Shown here one piece after another: positions 1-10,909 of a DNA stretch of 64,000 nt. The translations under genes were made by a program, and so were the position numbers. The notes beneath the pieces are model-generated. The model ran no database searches. It was not told where the DNA came from and saw only the letters and a list, made by a program, of their open reading frames with translations. Each line of letters starts with the position of its first letter. Position 1 is the stretch's first letter. Source of the DNA: Parietichytrium sp. I65-24A (Eukaryota > Sar > Bigyra > Thraustochytrida > Thraustochytriidae); contig BLSF01000009.1 of assembly GCA_012862575.1 (NCBI GenBank), positions 682,001 through 746,000 on the forward strand, read 5' to 3'.

Positions 1-1127
1 CGTGAGTATCCGACCGAGCCAAGATACTGCCGCGATGAAACTGCAATTCCTTCAAGTTTGTCAGTAAGTTACTTAACTCGCCGAAGGAGAAAGGACAAGA
101 GAAGGCCAGCCTTTCGCGCGCAGCTCACAGTCCGAGTTGACTCTACCAAAACTACCAAACCATGGAGTTTCCCAGAAGCTAAACTTTTAGAGACTAAACT
201 CATGGAAGAAACGATTAGATTTCTGTGTCGCGACGCGTCGTACCATCCTCATCACCAAAAACCAACTGAAGCTCTCTAAAAATCCAAGCTCGAGTCTGGA
301 AAACTATTTCTTACTTAACATGAAACTGCTGTGAATAAATTGAACTAAAATTGCTTCCAAATTGACGAATCTGAGTGTGAGTCAGAGAGACTGACTTGCA
401 CTTTTGTGCACTTGCGCACACCTCCCTCTGGCACTCCTACAGCTAAATCTATCTACTACTACGAAAGGAGACTTAGTCGCGGGCCTATCGCCGTTACCCG
501 GAATTGAAGGTACTAGAACTTCAGCAATGAGTACCAGGCACGAGTATATTTGGGCCGGCCGATCTTAGGCTGATGCGTAGCGAGTCAGCTAGCGTTTGGG
601 TGGCGGGACGTGTCAAGAAATGTCGAGAGTCTGTGCATAATGAATGTAAAAGTCGAGAATGTCTGGCCGAGAAACGCAGTCAGAGTCAGAGGCAGAGGTG
701 GCCTGAAGTGATACTACATAAAAACACACATTGTCAGTACTTGCTACAGAGGTGGGAAGCCCTCTAGAAATGAGCTCTTGCTTTTTTGCTCTCTTTTCTT
801 CTTTCGGTTTTTGGGACTCTGGGTAAAAGACTACTTTTTCTCTCATCTCGACGAGCATACATCGCACCACACACACACTTTGCGCATGATAAAATCACGC
901 GAGGAATCTTGATATCTTTCGAAAGTTCTGTTCTGTTGTAATTGAAATGAAAATCAAAAAATATGTAGCTTTTCGACTTGCTTATAACGGGATGGTGGTT
1001 TAGCTTTCCTCAAATCAAGGTTCTTCAACAGCGGCGGCAAAAGAAGACGCGGACGAGAGAGATGGGAGGGTGGAATAGGTATTCGTTCTGCCACACGCCA
1101 AATGAGAGGATGGTGTATTGATTTCAA
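1..1127. other. intergenic, no gene recognised
   Basis: I see no convincing gene in this stretch. Short open frames exist but have no recognisable domain and poor coding character. An actively spliced exon could end here, because a GTGAGT-like donor sits at base 2, but nothing upstream is visible to test that. A reverse-strand copy of the recurrent intergenic motif GACTGTGAG lies at about 124-132. The stretch ends at the 3' end of the large minus-strand surface-protein gene. Confidence 0.5.
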
Positions 1128-4100
1128 TTAAACTGCTGATCTCGAATCTGCAAGAGGATTCTCGCTCTCGACTGAGTCGTGCTTTGAAGTCACAATTGCG
1201 CTGGCAACATTGCGAGTTGCTCGCTTACACAATATGTAGAGTGCAGCCGCCCCACAGATAACAGCCATGGTTCCCGCCACAGCCCCGACAACGGCTCCAA
1301 TAGGCGCACCACTTGTTGGCATTTCCGCGCTCTCGGTACATAACATGAAGACATTTGCATTACGAGAGGCAGCGAGCGGCTTAGGTCGTGCAGCAGCTCT
1401 CATTGCTTCCTGAGATTCTGCTGAGGGAAGCACCCAGATATCGGAGCCGTCAAACGCAGGAACTTGTAGAGCCGGAACGAAGCCATCGACGCTGAAGGAA
1501 GCGGTACCCAAAGTGCCATCTTCTTTCCTGGCCTCATATCCATCGTTCAACATCTTGTTCCCATACACATCATACACCCCCGCGAGCTCAACTCTCACCT
1601 GCGCATTGCTCCAATAGTCGACCCAATACTCGGACTCCAATTCCAGAATCACGCGAAGCACCATACCGCCGGAAGAGCAATATGCAGCAGCTGTGACGGT
1701 CTGCTCGGTTGTTGTATTCAACGATGTGACAGTAACCGACAGGGAAGGGTGAGTGCAGTCAATAGGCTCATTGAACGTGAATTTGGCGAGCGGAACTCCG
1801 GCAGAAGGCAAGTTCATGGCTCTCGTGAGGCCCCAGGCGATGACTTGTGGAGCAGTCTTGTCCACCACACCGAGTCGCGCATCTGATCGCGTTTCTCCGA
1901 CCTTTACTTGAACGCCGCTTGCTTCGCGCGTGCACTGGGTTCTGAGCTGCAAAAGGTACGGTTCGCCATCTCGAAACAAGCTCCCGTCTTCGTCCCCGAT
2001 CCAAAGAGTCGCAAAGCCACTGCTGGACTCTACATCCACGAATGTCCCCAGGTCTGTACTCTGTTCGCTCTTAAAGAGGTTGTCAGCAGGCAGCTTGGCC
2101 CACTCCGAGTTTGCCTTGTTGCGAAGGCGGTACCAGAGTGACACTGCAACCTCATCTTCGTATTCTCGCCATGGAGTTCCTGACGGGTTGAGGGCGGAGA
2201 TGGGTATTCTCTTGGCTGCGGAAGTCATTTCAAAGGTATCATCTTCGAGTGCAAGGTCGCCACCAAAGCTTACAGCTGGGCATGCCGAAGCCCACTCCAC
2301 TTTTGCTCGGAATTTTTGGGATACGGAGCTGTCGCAGTCGCTGCGAACCTCCCCAGTAACGTACATGCTCTGGAGGTTCGGATTTAGCCGCTTGAGCGTG
2401 ATGAAGACCGTGTTTCTCGGTGTCTCGCCGGAGAGCTCGAATTGCAAGGGTTGATTAAGCGACGCAGAACCAATGTTGAATTCGACTGGAACTGTTGAAA
2501 CGAACGCATCCAATTCGATGACGACTCCCATCGTGTCGTCTGCGCTCATTCCGTCGATGGAAATCTCAAGCGATAGCTCTGCTTCATCTGTTTCTAGAAC
2601 ATACCTTGGAGCGTCCAGTATTGCTGCAGTGATCTTCTGGCGGGCATCAGTACCAGGCACGTGCGGGCACATGGTCAGACCGCCACATACTTTGTAGACC
2701 AAGGTTTGCGAGAATGGCGATTTGTAAAACTCCACACAAATATCGTCCCCAGCGTCACCCTCGGTGAGGAATGTGGTCACTTCGACTGTCGAATCTGTGC
2801 CTTCAGTGATAGTGTTGGTCACAGAGTGCTCGTGTGAGAACGTGAATTCACTTTTCCAGCCGCCTCCGACGAGTACTCCGAGCCCTACAAGCAAAGACGC
2901 CTCAGCGCTCGATGTAAACGAGTCGATGGTGCTGAACGACGCAAAGTTGGTGACTTCGGAGTTCGATTGTGTAGTGTTATAGCTCAAGGTGTAGTCGCTT
3001 GCATTGAAGTGCAGCTGATTCGGCTTGGATCCTGCTCCAATGTTGCTCCCTCCCGTAGCAGCAACGGATACCGGAAACTTTTCCGCGGCACGCTTGTCAT
3101 CTTCCCAATGTGCAAACAAGTCGAACCACTTGGCTTTGCTGCTTTCGGCTATGCGAATATTGCTTTGGAGCTTTTCTTTCTCCTCTTTGGTGAGACCTGG
3201 TCCGTTTAGTGCTTCCTTGGAAGAGGTGACGGTTTGATCTAGTTTGTCGACCTCCCGCTGGCACTGTGCTCGGGAGAAAAAGTTCACGGCGCGAATCTCC
3301 GGCCCCCAGGCCACTGAATCCTTCCCCTCTACTGCGCAAGTGGCAGCGTTGAAGTACATATATCTGGAGGATATAAACTTGGAGCTTGAAGTTTCTACCA
3401 AAACCATATCTGACTCGTCTGGAGAGAGGCCGCGAGGAGTAGTGAGGGTGACTTCTTTTGTCTGGAGCATAGTAGTCAACCTGTCACCATGATTTTCGAC
3501 GAAAACATATGTTTTACCGCCACCGATAAAAGCTTCAAACGAAGAATCTGCAATGTCCGCTATGCATCCAGCGAAGGGAACGCAGAGTCTCCCGTTAAAC
3601 TGGGTCTTGATTGATGCACCTCCGGAGATATCGGACGTGAGGGACGAAGTAGACACAAATTGTGCGGTATTCTCCTTCTGGAACTTCAACTTCACCGATT
3701 GATAGCTTCCGGACTCGGAGCTCGAGGTCCGCGGAGGTGCGTTTAAGTACAACAATGGAACATAGCTGTCACCTTCTGCAAAGTACGACACTAGCGAGTC
3801 TTCCGTCAAGACGTGATGCCCAAGCTGAAGAATTTTAAGTTCCTCAACTGGGGGTGCTGTGGGCACAGCAGGCAGCTCGCCCCAAGCGAAGAGATTTTCC
3901 ACCTTCAGTTCCACGGAGCGCACAAAGTCCGCCACCTTGCTTCCAGCAAGAATAGGCATTCCGGTGAACAAGGCGACGGTCGCCATAGTTCGGCTGCTGT
4001 CTCCATCGTCGACTATATCAGCTGCAATGACGCACCCGTCCCCAGCGCACCGGTCAAGCTCTTGTCCAAGTTGCGACCACACGTGAACACTGGAGCCTTC

Positions 4101-6311
4101 CGGAAGAATCCTGCAAAACTTACCGTCGAACTTCGTGTCGAACGTAATTTGCAATTGGAATGCGTAATCGCCCTGAACCGCAAAGTGAAAAGGGGGCTCT
4201 TGCGATTCCTCGGTGCGGCAGTCGTCCGGAAATTTCACCGGTTGAAAGGTCCCGTTGACAGCTTTGAAAGAGAGCTTGGGAAGTGGATTGAACTCGAAAC
4301 GAAGCGCTTGATCACTCACCGTCAAATTGAGCAGGCGAGCGTCGGTGCCCTCAGGAAATTGGCGATCGAAGGTGTTCTTGAAACTCAAGGCGTCCACGAG
4401 ATCATCGCCTTCACCAACTGAGTCCCAAGAAGAAATGTCTATCGTAAAAAGTTGGGCAGGAAGCTCGACCTGGGAGAGAACACTCTTCATGCGGGAAGTG
4501 ATGGACAACTCTGGGCAAGCCACTGATGTGAAGCGAACCGTGCGAGACCCGATTGAATACTCACATGGTGTCGCATATGCACTCATCTCGAAAGAATTTG
4601 TTGTTGTGTCCTTGAAGACGAGTCCAGTGAGGTCAGCGGTGACCTCTTTGCCTTGGTCGCTAAGAAGCTCTTGGGCTGCACTCGAACCAGCAGTAAATGT
4701 GTGGCCCATGTAGTCGAAACTCAGTTGAATTCTCGCTTTGTTGGGTACAGAGATCTTGAAATTGCCGTTGATATCTGTGAGAATGTCAACTTCAGAATTG
4801 TCGTGGAGATTCTTTACAGTGATATTCGTGCCTTTCATTTTGCACACATCTTGGCCGACTGGGAACTCAACGGTTCCTTCAATCACTCGAGCCGTCTTGT
4901 CGATCAAGAAAATGCTCGACCAAATAGTAGGAAGATGTTCCACCGAGACCTTCGCTGGAAGTTGTTCTTGGTACTCAGCCTCATAGCAGAGTGTCGCAAC
5001 TTGATCTAAGCTTGATACGCGACATAGAACGATTTCGGCATCGGGACCGGAGTTTGATGCTCCCAGGATCTCGAGGTCAAGAGAATTGGTGCCTTTATCT
5101 GCTGCCGTGGTCAACTGCAGGTCCACGGGACCTTGCCCACTAGTGCGAGAATCTGCAACTTGGCCCAATCTGTAGCTGATAGACACTCCGCTCAGATCAG
5201 CCCTGCCATGCGCGTCAGTTACGTAGATTCTAAGCAACGCATGGAATTTGATCTGATAGATGAACGAGGCTACCGGAGCAAGCTTGGTCCCAGAGTACTC
5301 CCCGGAGCCCCAGCTCGTCAACATTCCAGGAGTCTTCCATCTTCCGACGATATTGATATTGTACTCTGACCCGACTTCCAAGGACTGATCCGCCACCAGG
5401 AGATAGTTGGAAAACTGCGCGCGATTTCCGCAATTGCCTCCAAACATGAAGACGTCGCTGTGTTCGTTGTCATTAACAACTAAAGTGAATGCATCCAGAG
5501 CTGGTGAGGTTGGCTTGAAGCTAACCTTGAGGGCGAGGCTTTGCCCGGTTAAAACCTCTTGCGCGACTGAGGGGTCCTCAGCTTTGTACAGCTGCCAGTC
5601 GAAGCTTTTCGGGTCAGCCTTGTAACTGTTAGCAACTGCCTCGGAGGCGGCCGCATTGGTTTCGGGACATAAATTGTGCTCGCAATATTTGCCAGTGAAA
5701 TTGTCGTCGCAAGAGTCACAGAAGCCAGAACCATGAAAACCTGTGCAGGTGCCGAGCAAGCACTTTGCGTGATTCGTATCGCATGTGTCTTTGACACAAC
5801 TTTCGCCAAAGGTCCCTTGCTTGCAGCAATTATCGTTCTCCCAGCCCATAACATAGCTGACATCATCTTGTGCGCACTCATCGTTTGAGCATCGCTGTCC
5901 CGTATAAGAAGCTCGGCGGGCGCATGTGTACTGGACGAGTGCCGTCGGACTGCCCACAAAATCATGAAATGTATCCATCTCAACATCTATTGAAACCCGA
6001 GCAGCCGATTCCATATACTCTTTCCAAGTGAAAACTTCATATCCGCCTTCAGACCATGACACCAAGTTCTCTCCGTTTTTATTGACTTTTACCGAAAGTC
6101 CTCTAGAAGGGTTAAATGTTGACGTGGTTCTAAAAGAGGCTGAAAAATACGCGAAGCCACTAGCGTCGACATCTTTGGAAAAGGATATCAGCGGGCACAG
6201 AGATGGCCTTAATAAACATCCGTTGCCCTCTACTGTCATTAACTCTCTCTCATAAGCGGGCACGCATTGCAGCACGGCCGAGCAAAGAGCAAAGAGTAGC
6301 AGTCGCCACAT
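1128..6311 (-). CDS. giant type I membrane/cell-surface protein with EGF-like cysteine cluster
   Basis: The protein is 1727 residues from the ATG at 6311; the open frame extends further upstream only through non-ATG codons, and the ATG is followed directly by a signal peptide (MWRLLLFALCSAVLQCVPAY). A cysteine-rich EGF-like block lies at about residues 160-214, with spacings such as CDSCDDNFTGKYC. A long Ser/Thr-rich, beta-strand-like ectodomain follows. Near residue 1200 a segment with SHEHSVTNTITEG and then VCGGLTMCPHVPGT resembles, from memory, a region of large bacterial secreted proteins; that likeness is untested. One membrane helix sits close to the C-terminus (about 1669-1695 in this numbering), followed by a basic stop-transfer stretch and a tail of about 30 residues. 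Sequence thus supports a single-pass surface protein with a large extracellular part, perhaps adhesive. I cannot name the family. It stands alone, with 2.9 kb of gene-poor DNA upstream. Confidence 0.85.
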   Translation of the reverse strand: MWRLLLFALCSAVLQCVPAYERELMTVEGNGCLLRPSLCPLISFSKDVDASGFAYFSASFRTTSTFNPSRGLSVKVNKNGENLVSWSEGGYEVFTWKEYMESAARVSIDVEMDTFHDFVGSPTALVQYTCARRASYTGQRCSNDECAQDDVSYVMGWENDNCCKQGTFGESCVKDTCDTNHAKCLLGTCTGFHGSGFCDSCDDNFTGKYCEHNLCPETNAAASEAVANSYKADPKSFDWQLYKAEDPSVAQEVLTGQSLALKVSFKPTSPALDAFTLVVNDNEHSDVFMFGGNCGNRAQFSNYLLVADQSLEVGSEYNINIVGRWKTPGMLTSWGSGEYSGTKLAPVASFIYQIKFHALLRIYVTDAHGRADLSGVSISYRLGQVADSRTSGQGPVDLQLTTAADKGTNSLDLEILGASNSGPDAEIVLCRVSSLDQVATLCYEAEYQEQLPAKVSVEHLPTIWSSIFLIDKTARVIEGTVEFPVGQDVCKMKGTNITVKNLHDNSEVDILTDINGNFKISVPNKARIQLSFDYMGHTFTAGSSAAQELLSDQGKEVTADLTGLVFKDTTTNSFEMSAYATPCEYSIGSRTVRFTSVACPELSITSRMKSVLSQVELPAQLFTIDISSWDSVGEGDDLVDALSFKNTFDRQFPEGTDARLLNLTVSDQALRFEFNPLPKLSFKAVNGTFQPVKFPDDCRTEESQEPPFHFAVQGDYAFQLQITFDTKFDGKFCRILPEGSSVHVWSQLGQELDRCAGDGCVIAADIVDDGDSSRTMATVALFTGMPILAGSKVADFVRSVELKVENLFAWGELPAVPTAPPVEELKILQLGHHVLTEDSLVSYFAEGDSYVPLLYLNAPPRTSSSESGSYQSVKLKFQKENTAQFVSTSSLTSDISGGASIKTQFNGRLCVPFAGCIADIADSSFEAFIGGGKTYVFVENHGDRLTTMLQTKEVTLTTPRGLSPDESDMVLVETSSSKFISSRYMYFNAATCAVEGKDSVAWGPEIRAVNFFSRAQCQREVDKLDQTVTSSKEALNGPGLTKEEKEKLQSNIRIAESSKAKWFDLFAHWEDDKRAAEKFPVSVAATGGSNIGAGSKPNQLHFNASDYTLSYNTTQSNSEVTNFASFSTIDSFTSSAEASLLVGLGVLVGGGWKSEFTFSHEHSVTNTITEGTDSTVEVTTFLTEGDAGDDICVEFYKSPFSQTLVYKVCGGLTMCPHVPGTDARQKITAAILDAPRYVLETDEAELSLEISIDGMSADDTMGVVIELDAFVSTVPVEFNIGSASLNQPLQFELSGETPRNTVFITLKRLNPNLQSMYVTGEVRSDCDSSVSQKFRAKVEWASACPAVSFGGDLALEDDTFEMTSAAKRIPISALNPSGTPWREYEDEVAVSLWYRLRNKANSEWAKLPADNLFKSEQSTDLGTFVDVESSSGFATLWIGDEDGSLFRDGEPYLLQLRTQCTREASGVQVKVGETRSDARLGVVDKTAPQVIAWGLTRAMNLPSAGVPLAKFTFNEPIDCTHPSLSVTVTSLNTTTEQTVTAAAYCSSGGMVLRVILELESEYWVDYWSNAQVRVELAGVYDVYGNKMLNDGYEARKEDGTLGTASFSVDGFVPALQVPAFDGSDIWVLPSAESQEAMRAAARPKPLAASRNANVFMLCTESAEMPTSGAPIGAVVGAVAGTMAVICGAAALYILCKRATRNVASAIVTSKHDSVESENPLADSRSAV

Positions 6312-7605
6312 CTTGTTGCTTTTTCTTCGTTCGGGTTGCAAAATCAGCTTTTCCTCCGTTCGGGTTTTGCTGAATCGAAATGAAGTTGCATAGTCGCTTT
6401 TGGTTTATTGTGCCTCTCCGTTGCTATGCGACTTTGATACTTTGGACTCTCGTGGAGTTCGATATCTCACAGTGATGCAAATGGCCATTTGCCACAAAGA
6501 AGCTCTCTCTAGTAGAGCTAAAGTAGCTGAAAATTTGTATTTACGCGTTGGAGACTGCACAGAGATAGCCGAGTTGAGCTGGATCACGGAGCACACGTAT
6601 TCTGTTTGACTGTTCTATTTGGCTGTTAGACGCAGAGCCTCCACCGTCGGGCCCCTTTCCAACCTATTTCAGACTGACATGAGGTTTGTGTTCACTTTTC
6701 CGAAATGAATCACAGCAAAGAGGGAAAAAGAAGAGGGTTTGCGAAACGCGCCACTACAAATGGATCTTGAAGATCCAGCGAAAGAGAACACACCGTGAGT
6801 GGTGCAAACTCTGTCCGTGGTAGCTAGAGGTGGCCACGTGAACCCGGTGGACAAAGCTTCACACCATTCCTCAGCTGTCGCATGGAAAGCCTTTGATGCG
6901 CCAGACTCTCGACTGATGAGTTTGCCGCACGTACTGTAAGGTTCTGGTACATGTTTGTTCAGCGTAGGTGCAATCATGTGTTTATCATGATGGCAAGAAG
7001 AAGGGGTTTGCAAAACGCGCCTTTGACGATTTGTGACAGTGTGCTCTCCAGCTAACGTCTCATCATCTGTTCAAAATTTGACGATCACCCAAATTCCGCT
7101 CATGATCACTCATATCACTCGCACCATTGTGGCAGGGGGATACCGCTCCTCACTGTCGGTCGTCACTGGCGTTTGAGTTGAAAGGAGAAGTGGAGAAATA
7201 AGTATCACCAATCCAAGACACCCGAGACTCTCGAGATTCTCACTCCGCTGCGGCAGTCATTGCTGCTCGCTAAGTTTATCACTCGCTTCCTTTGCAAGTC
7301 TAGTCTAGAGAAATTGCGTCCTATTTTGAAATCAGGGCATACGCTTATAAGTACCGCTTCTATAAGATGGTGTGTGCTAGTCGATGCTTCCCAAAAAACT
7401 ATCCTATCTCAACCCAAGTAGTCACAATGAGTGCTTTTCTTCACTATAAACAGCGCTTTCTGTGCTCCAGTTTGTGCAGGTGAGAGAAGCTGCAGAGATC
7501 TGAAATTCTGAATTTATAAATTTCTTGGGGCCTCCTTGGCGCTCACATACTAGTTTTGGTTGCATGCCGTGGCCGAGGCTTCGCTGTGCGGAAGCGGGAA
7601 AGCCG

Positions 7606-7660
7606 AGGTACGGTACTTGGGTACGGTACTTGGGTGATCCCGAGTACGTACCGTACCAAG
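7606..7660. repeat. GTACGGTAC direct and inverted repeats
   Basis: GGTACGGTACTTGGGT occurs in tandem (about 7610-7640) and is followed by GTACGTACCGTACCAAG, whose reverse complement matches the repeat, so the stretch could fold into a hairpin. The same GGTACGGTAC core recurs at about 8126 and 18297, both intergenic. No function is evident. Confidence 0.6.
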
Positions 7661-8286
7661 TGGCTCAGCGGCCTCTTGCATCCCAGCATTTCCTGGGTGT
7701 AAAGTAATCCATCTGATTACATCTGAATCTGAATTCAGAACGAGGCAAAGTGCGCCCGCCTTCGGCGGTCTTCTTCGTGCTTGAGAGTTGCATCTGCCTC
7801 TGGCAAGCTTACTCGTTACGCTTGCAGAGGTCAAAGTTTCCACTTTATCTTCGCGAGTTGCATGCAACCAGAGTAGAAAAATACTCGGTGAATAGGCTCT
7901 TGAGTAGCGCTGGCGTAATCAATCGCATAGCGTTAGGATCGGATAGAACTGCCATACGGACGCTCTATTCCTCTCCGTAGAATACGACGTGCAAAGCTGT
8001 AGAATTTAGAAAAGAAATTTGCATTCGCCGTAGAGTTTCCACTTGCTGAGGGATTAGCATGTGGTCCCATTTTTCCCGAATCTAAGTTTCCTAAAGTCTA
8101 GTACTGACAGTGAGTACTGAGTACTGGTACGGTACTACTGAGTACACTGTACGTACTCGCGTTCTCCTCCGCCACACCAGTGAGCAGCACCCCACCTTCC
8201 GATAGGGTTTGAGTGAGCAGCCGTACCCTGGTTTTCGACGTGAAATGGGTTGATCGTGGGGCTGGCTTTACACTTAGTCTATAGCT

Positions 8287-8647
8287 AGCTTGCTTGATAA
8301 TAAATTCTTGCTTACCAAGCATGTGCTCCCAAGAACACATTTCAGTGGAGACACCATCCCTCTCTTGCTTCTGCCAGTGGAGCATATTGAAGCGGTTTGT
8401 GGTCGGTAAGTGTTGATGAGATTAGTCAGAAGTGTGCAACAAGTTGTCGCCGCATCGAGTCTAGCTAGAGCTAGAGCTTGCTTGATAATAAATTCTTGCT
8501 TACCAAGCATGTGTTCCCAAGAACAAATTTCAGTGGAGACACCATCCCTCTCTTGCTTCTGCCAGTCACGGTGGAGCACATTGAAGCGGTTTGTGGCCAG
8601 TAAGTGTTGATGAGATTAGTCAGAAGTGTGCAACAAGTTGTCGCCGC
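8287..8647. repeat. tandem direct duplication, two units of about 170 bp
   Basis: Unit 1 (about 8287-8452) and unit 2 (about 8475-8647) share nearly the whole sequence beginning AGCTTGCTTGATAATAAA and ending AACAAGTTGTCGCCGC. They differ by a few substitutions and a short insertion (TCACGG region) in unit 2. The 22-bp spacer is AGCTAG-rich. Weaker similarity extends outward: a GAGTGAGCAGC string precedes unit 1 (about 8210) and another follows unit 2 (about 8687), so the original repeat may be larger. There is no open frame conserved across both units and no target-site duplication that I can see. It may be a piece of a non-autonomous element or a simple local duplication. Confidence 0.8.
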
Positions 8648-9216
8648 GACAAGACCGTTTCCTAAATGCGCAGGCGAACGATAGTGAGTGAGCAGCTGTA
8701 TCCCCTGCCAAAGTGGGGTGCCTTTATTTGTCCATCTTTCCTCAACCCCACCCCTCATTGTCAGCGACACCGCTGCCATGTTGGGGTGGGTGCCTACTTG
8801 CCATCAGGACACCGTGACATGAGTTAGACATCAAAGAAGCTTTTTGAATCTCAAAGTTGGTGTGGCTGCAATTTGAGATCCACATAGCCACACTAGCTTG
8901 GGATCCATCCACAATCCCTGCACTGTTTAGCGAGCTGATACATTCATCTGCAAATAACGGGTGATCGATTCAGAGCTCCAAATTTTCGCATTCCTGCGAC
9001 CGAAAGAGTTACACTTTATCTACGAAATGGGGATTGCGCTTCAAACGCTGCAGATCTCTTGTCCACAGTCTGGCGGAGACAAAGCAAGAGAAGAGCAGCG
9101 GTAACAATTTCTTATTTTGCGCGGAGTTGCCGTCAAACGCTCTGACGCTTACTTGTGAGCAATTTGAGTGAGCTGCACAGCTTCCATCATTTCCGTCCCA
9201 AGAAAAGGTAGGGAAT

Positions 9217-9822
9217 TCACTCTTCGCTCTCCAATAGCGTCACCAGGTCATTCCATATACAAGCGCGAAGCTCGCTCTCCACATCATCTCTGGTGTAATT
9301 CCTGTCCGTTTGCCCCCCTTCCGGCGCTTCGGCATCCTCGCCCTGCTCTTTTTCAGGTTGTCTGTTTGCTAAGCCTTCTTTGAAACCGATATTCCACGCT
9401 TCTTGATGAGCTGCATTTGATCGCAAACACACCGCCCATTCTAAAGGATCTGGCTGGCGCCAGGATGTGTGCGGAACGCCATCTCGCGCAGCATGCCCTA
9501 TTTCGTCCGGCTCGAGGTCCCGCTGCCGCTGCGCTTCATAGATCGGGTATGTATCTTCCGACAGTCTCTCGGCCATGAACAGAACTTTGGCATCCAGCTC
9601 ATCCAGCTGCGCTTGCGCCTTTTGCTCGGTCTGAAGCTCCAACCGGCGCAGCTGCTGCGAAAAGCTGTCCAGAGCTTGCTCTTCCATATGGTACGAGTTC
9701 CACCCTGCGGCGTTCGCCCTTCCCGCGCTCTCCTGCGAGGACAGTGCAAGCGGCGAAGGGCCCTCCTGCTGGTCATCGTCCTCTTCGTCCCAGTCTTCGC
9801 AGCGCCATACTACTGTGCTCAT
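9217..9822 (-). CDS. hypothetical protein, acidic, coiled-coil-like
   Basis: The protein is 201 residues from the ATG at 9822; the frame continues upstream only to non-ATG codons. I do not recognise a family. The N-terminus is acidic (DWDEEDDDQQEG). The middle is rich in Glu, Gln and Leu with heptad-like spacing (about residues 45-80, LRRLELQTEQKAQAQLDELD), suggesting a helical or coiled-coil segment. The C-terminal part contains a Trp-bearing stretch (EAWNIGFKEGL) and a second acidic run. No signal peptide or membrane segment is visible. The amino-acid composition is more even than the surrounding random frames, which is the main reason to call it a gene. Function unknown; it could also be a fragment of a longer spliced gene. 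Confidence 0.55.
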   Translation of the reverse strand: MSTVVWRCEDWDEEDDDQQEGPSPLALSSQESAGRANAAGWNSYHMEEQALDSFSQQLRRLELQTEQKAQAQLDELDAKVLFMAERLSEDTYPIYEAQRQRDLEPDEIGHAARDGVPHTSWRQPDPLEWAVCLRSNAAHQEAWNIGFKEGLANRQPEKEQGEDAEAPEGGQTDRNYTRDDVESELRACIWNDLVTLLESEE

Positions 9823-10909
9823 TCTGCTGTCGCAGACTTCGACCTGCGTGGAAACTTCAAGACACAATCCTCCAAACTACAAGAGCTTTCCGTCGTGACA
9901 ACGGACCACCACAAGCTTCATGGCCTCGCTGTAGCAGCTCGCCAGCTCGTCCCAGCGCGATGAGCAGCGAGTTTGGCACGGGCGCGAGGGTAACACAGCG
10001 AGGTCAGTCTGCTCGCGTCAGCACCGAGTACTCGGGTACTGCAGCACGTCCTGACTGTGAGTGCCAGTGACCTCAGAGTGCGCGTACACGTACGTACGTA
10101 CGCGTGTAGTGAGTACGCAAGAAGAGCTAGTCTCTAGTCGCTGCTGGCCCCGAAGCCTGTGAACAGAGAAATGCCTATCGACTACCTATCTATCGCGACC
10201 AGAAGAGACAACAACAATCGATCGATCGATCGATCACTTGTTGTTGTTCAAGTCTATAATTTCCCTTCCTGTTTCTTCACCTTCTAATCTTCTCCTCATC
10301 CTTGTTCTCAATCTCCGTGCTTCCATTTTGCCGTTCATGTTCTCTTGGACTCAGATCATCATGATGAACATGATCCAAGCTCTGCTCAATTATCTTAACG
10401 TTAGTCAAAATAAGTTTGAGAAAACTTGAACTGGCAAACGCGCTTTAAATGTCGGCTCTCGAAGAGCTCAGCTTCGTTCGTCACAAGTATTCACAAGTGT
10501 TGCATTTCGATTGACTGTGAGATAAGGATAACATTTGCACGCAAGCAAGAAAGAAAGAAAGAAGGACGAAACAGACGAAACACGAAAAGATCGTTTTGGA
10601 CGCTTGCTAGCTGCGAGCTACATCGTAAACTAATGCGCGAGTCGAGACCATTTGTGTTGAGCAAGCAAGCATTCAAGCAATCAATCAAGCAAGGAACGAA
10701 GGCAGTCTCGGAAGTGACACGGGGATACGATCAATACGATCGGCAATAATCGTGGCTTGGTTGCACCTCCGCCTGCTGTGGCGCTGCTTTATTCGCGAAT
10801 CATTGTGCAAACTCGCGACTCGCCTCGACTGAGGTGTCGGAAGCTCACCCGGTTGGTTGTTGCCAGAGGGAGAAAAAGGGTTGGCGCGTTCAGGTGACCG
10901 AGGGGCGAA
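9823..10909. other. divergent intergenic region
   Basis: About 1.1 kb between the minus-strand acidic protein and the plus-strand CD36-family gene, so it should hold both promoters. Visible features: a CGAGTACTCGGGTACT string at 10025, the motif CTGACTGTGAGT at 10051, an alternating ACGTACGTACGTACG tract at about 10085-10100, an (ATCG)n microsatellite at 10218-10237, and a weaker TTGACTGTGAGA at 10511. No gene seen. Confidence 0.5.

Larger units (their letters stand above)
6312..9216. other. gene-poor tract, 2.9 kb
   Basis: No convincing gene. The tract holds GTAC-rich palindromic sequence at 7606-7660 and 8101-8160, a direct duplication of about 170 bp at 8287-8647 (listed separately), and two copies of a short GGGTTTGCRAAACGCGCC-like string near 6737 and 7006. 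The right part (8650-9200) shows nothing I can interpret. Open frames here are short and their translations look random. Confidence 0.5.

Noticed and set aside
8287-8647. CRISPR-like repeat array
   Set aside because: Only two long units with almost no spacer, in a eukaryotic context.
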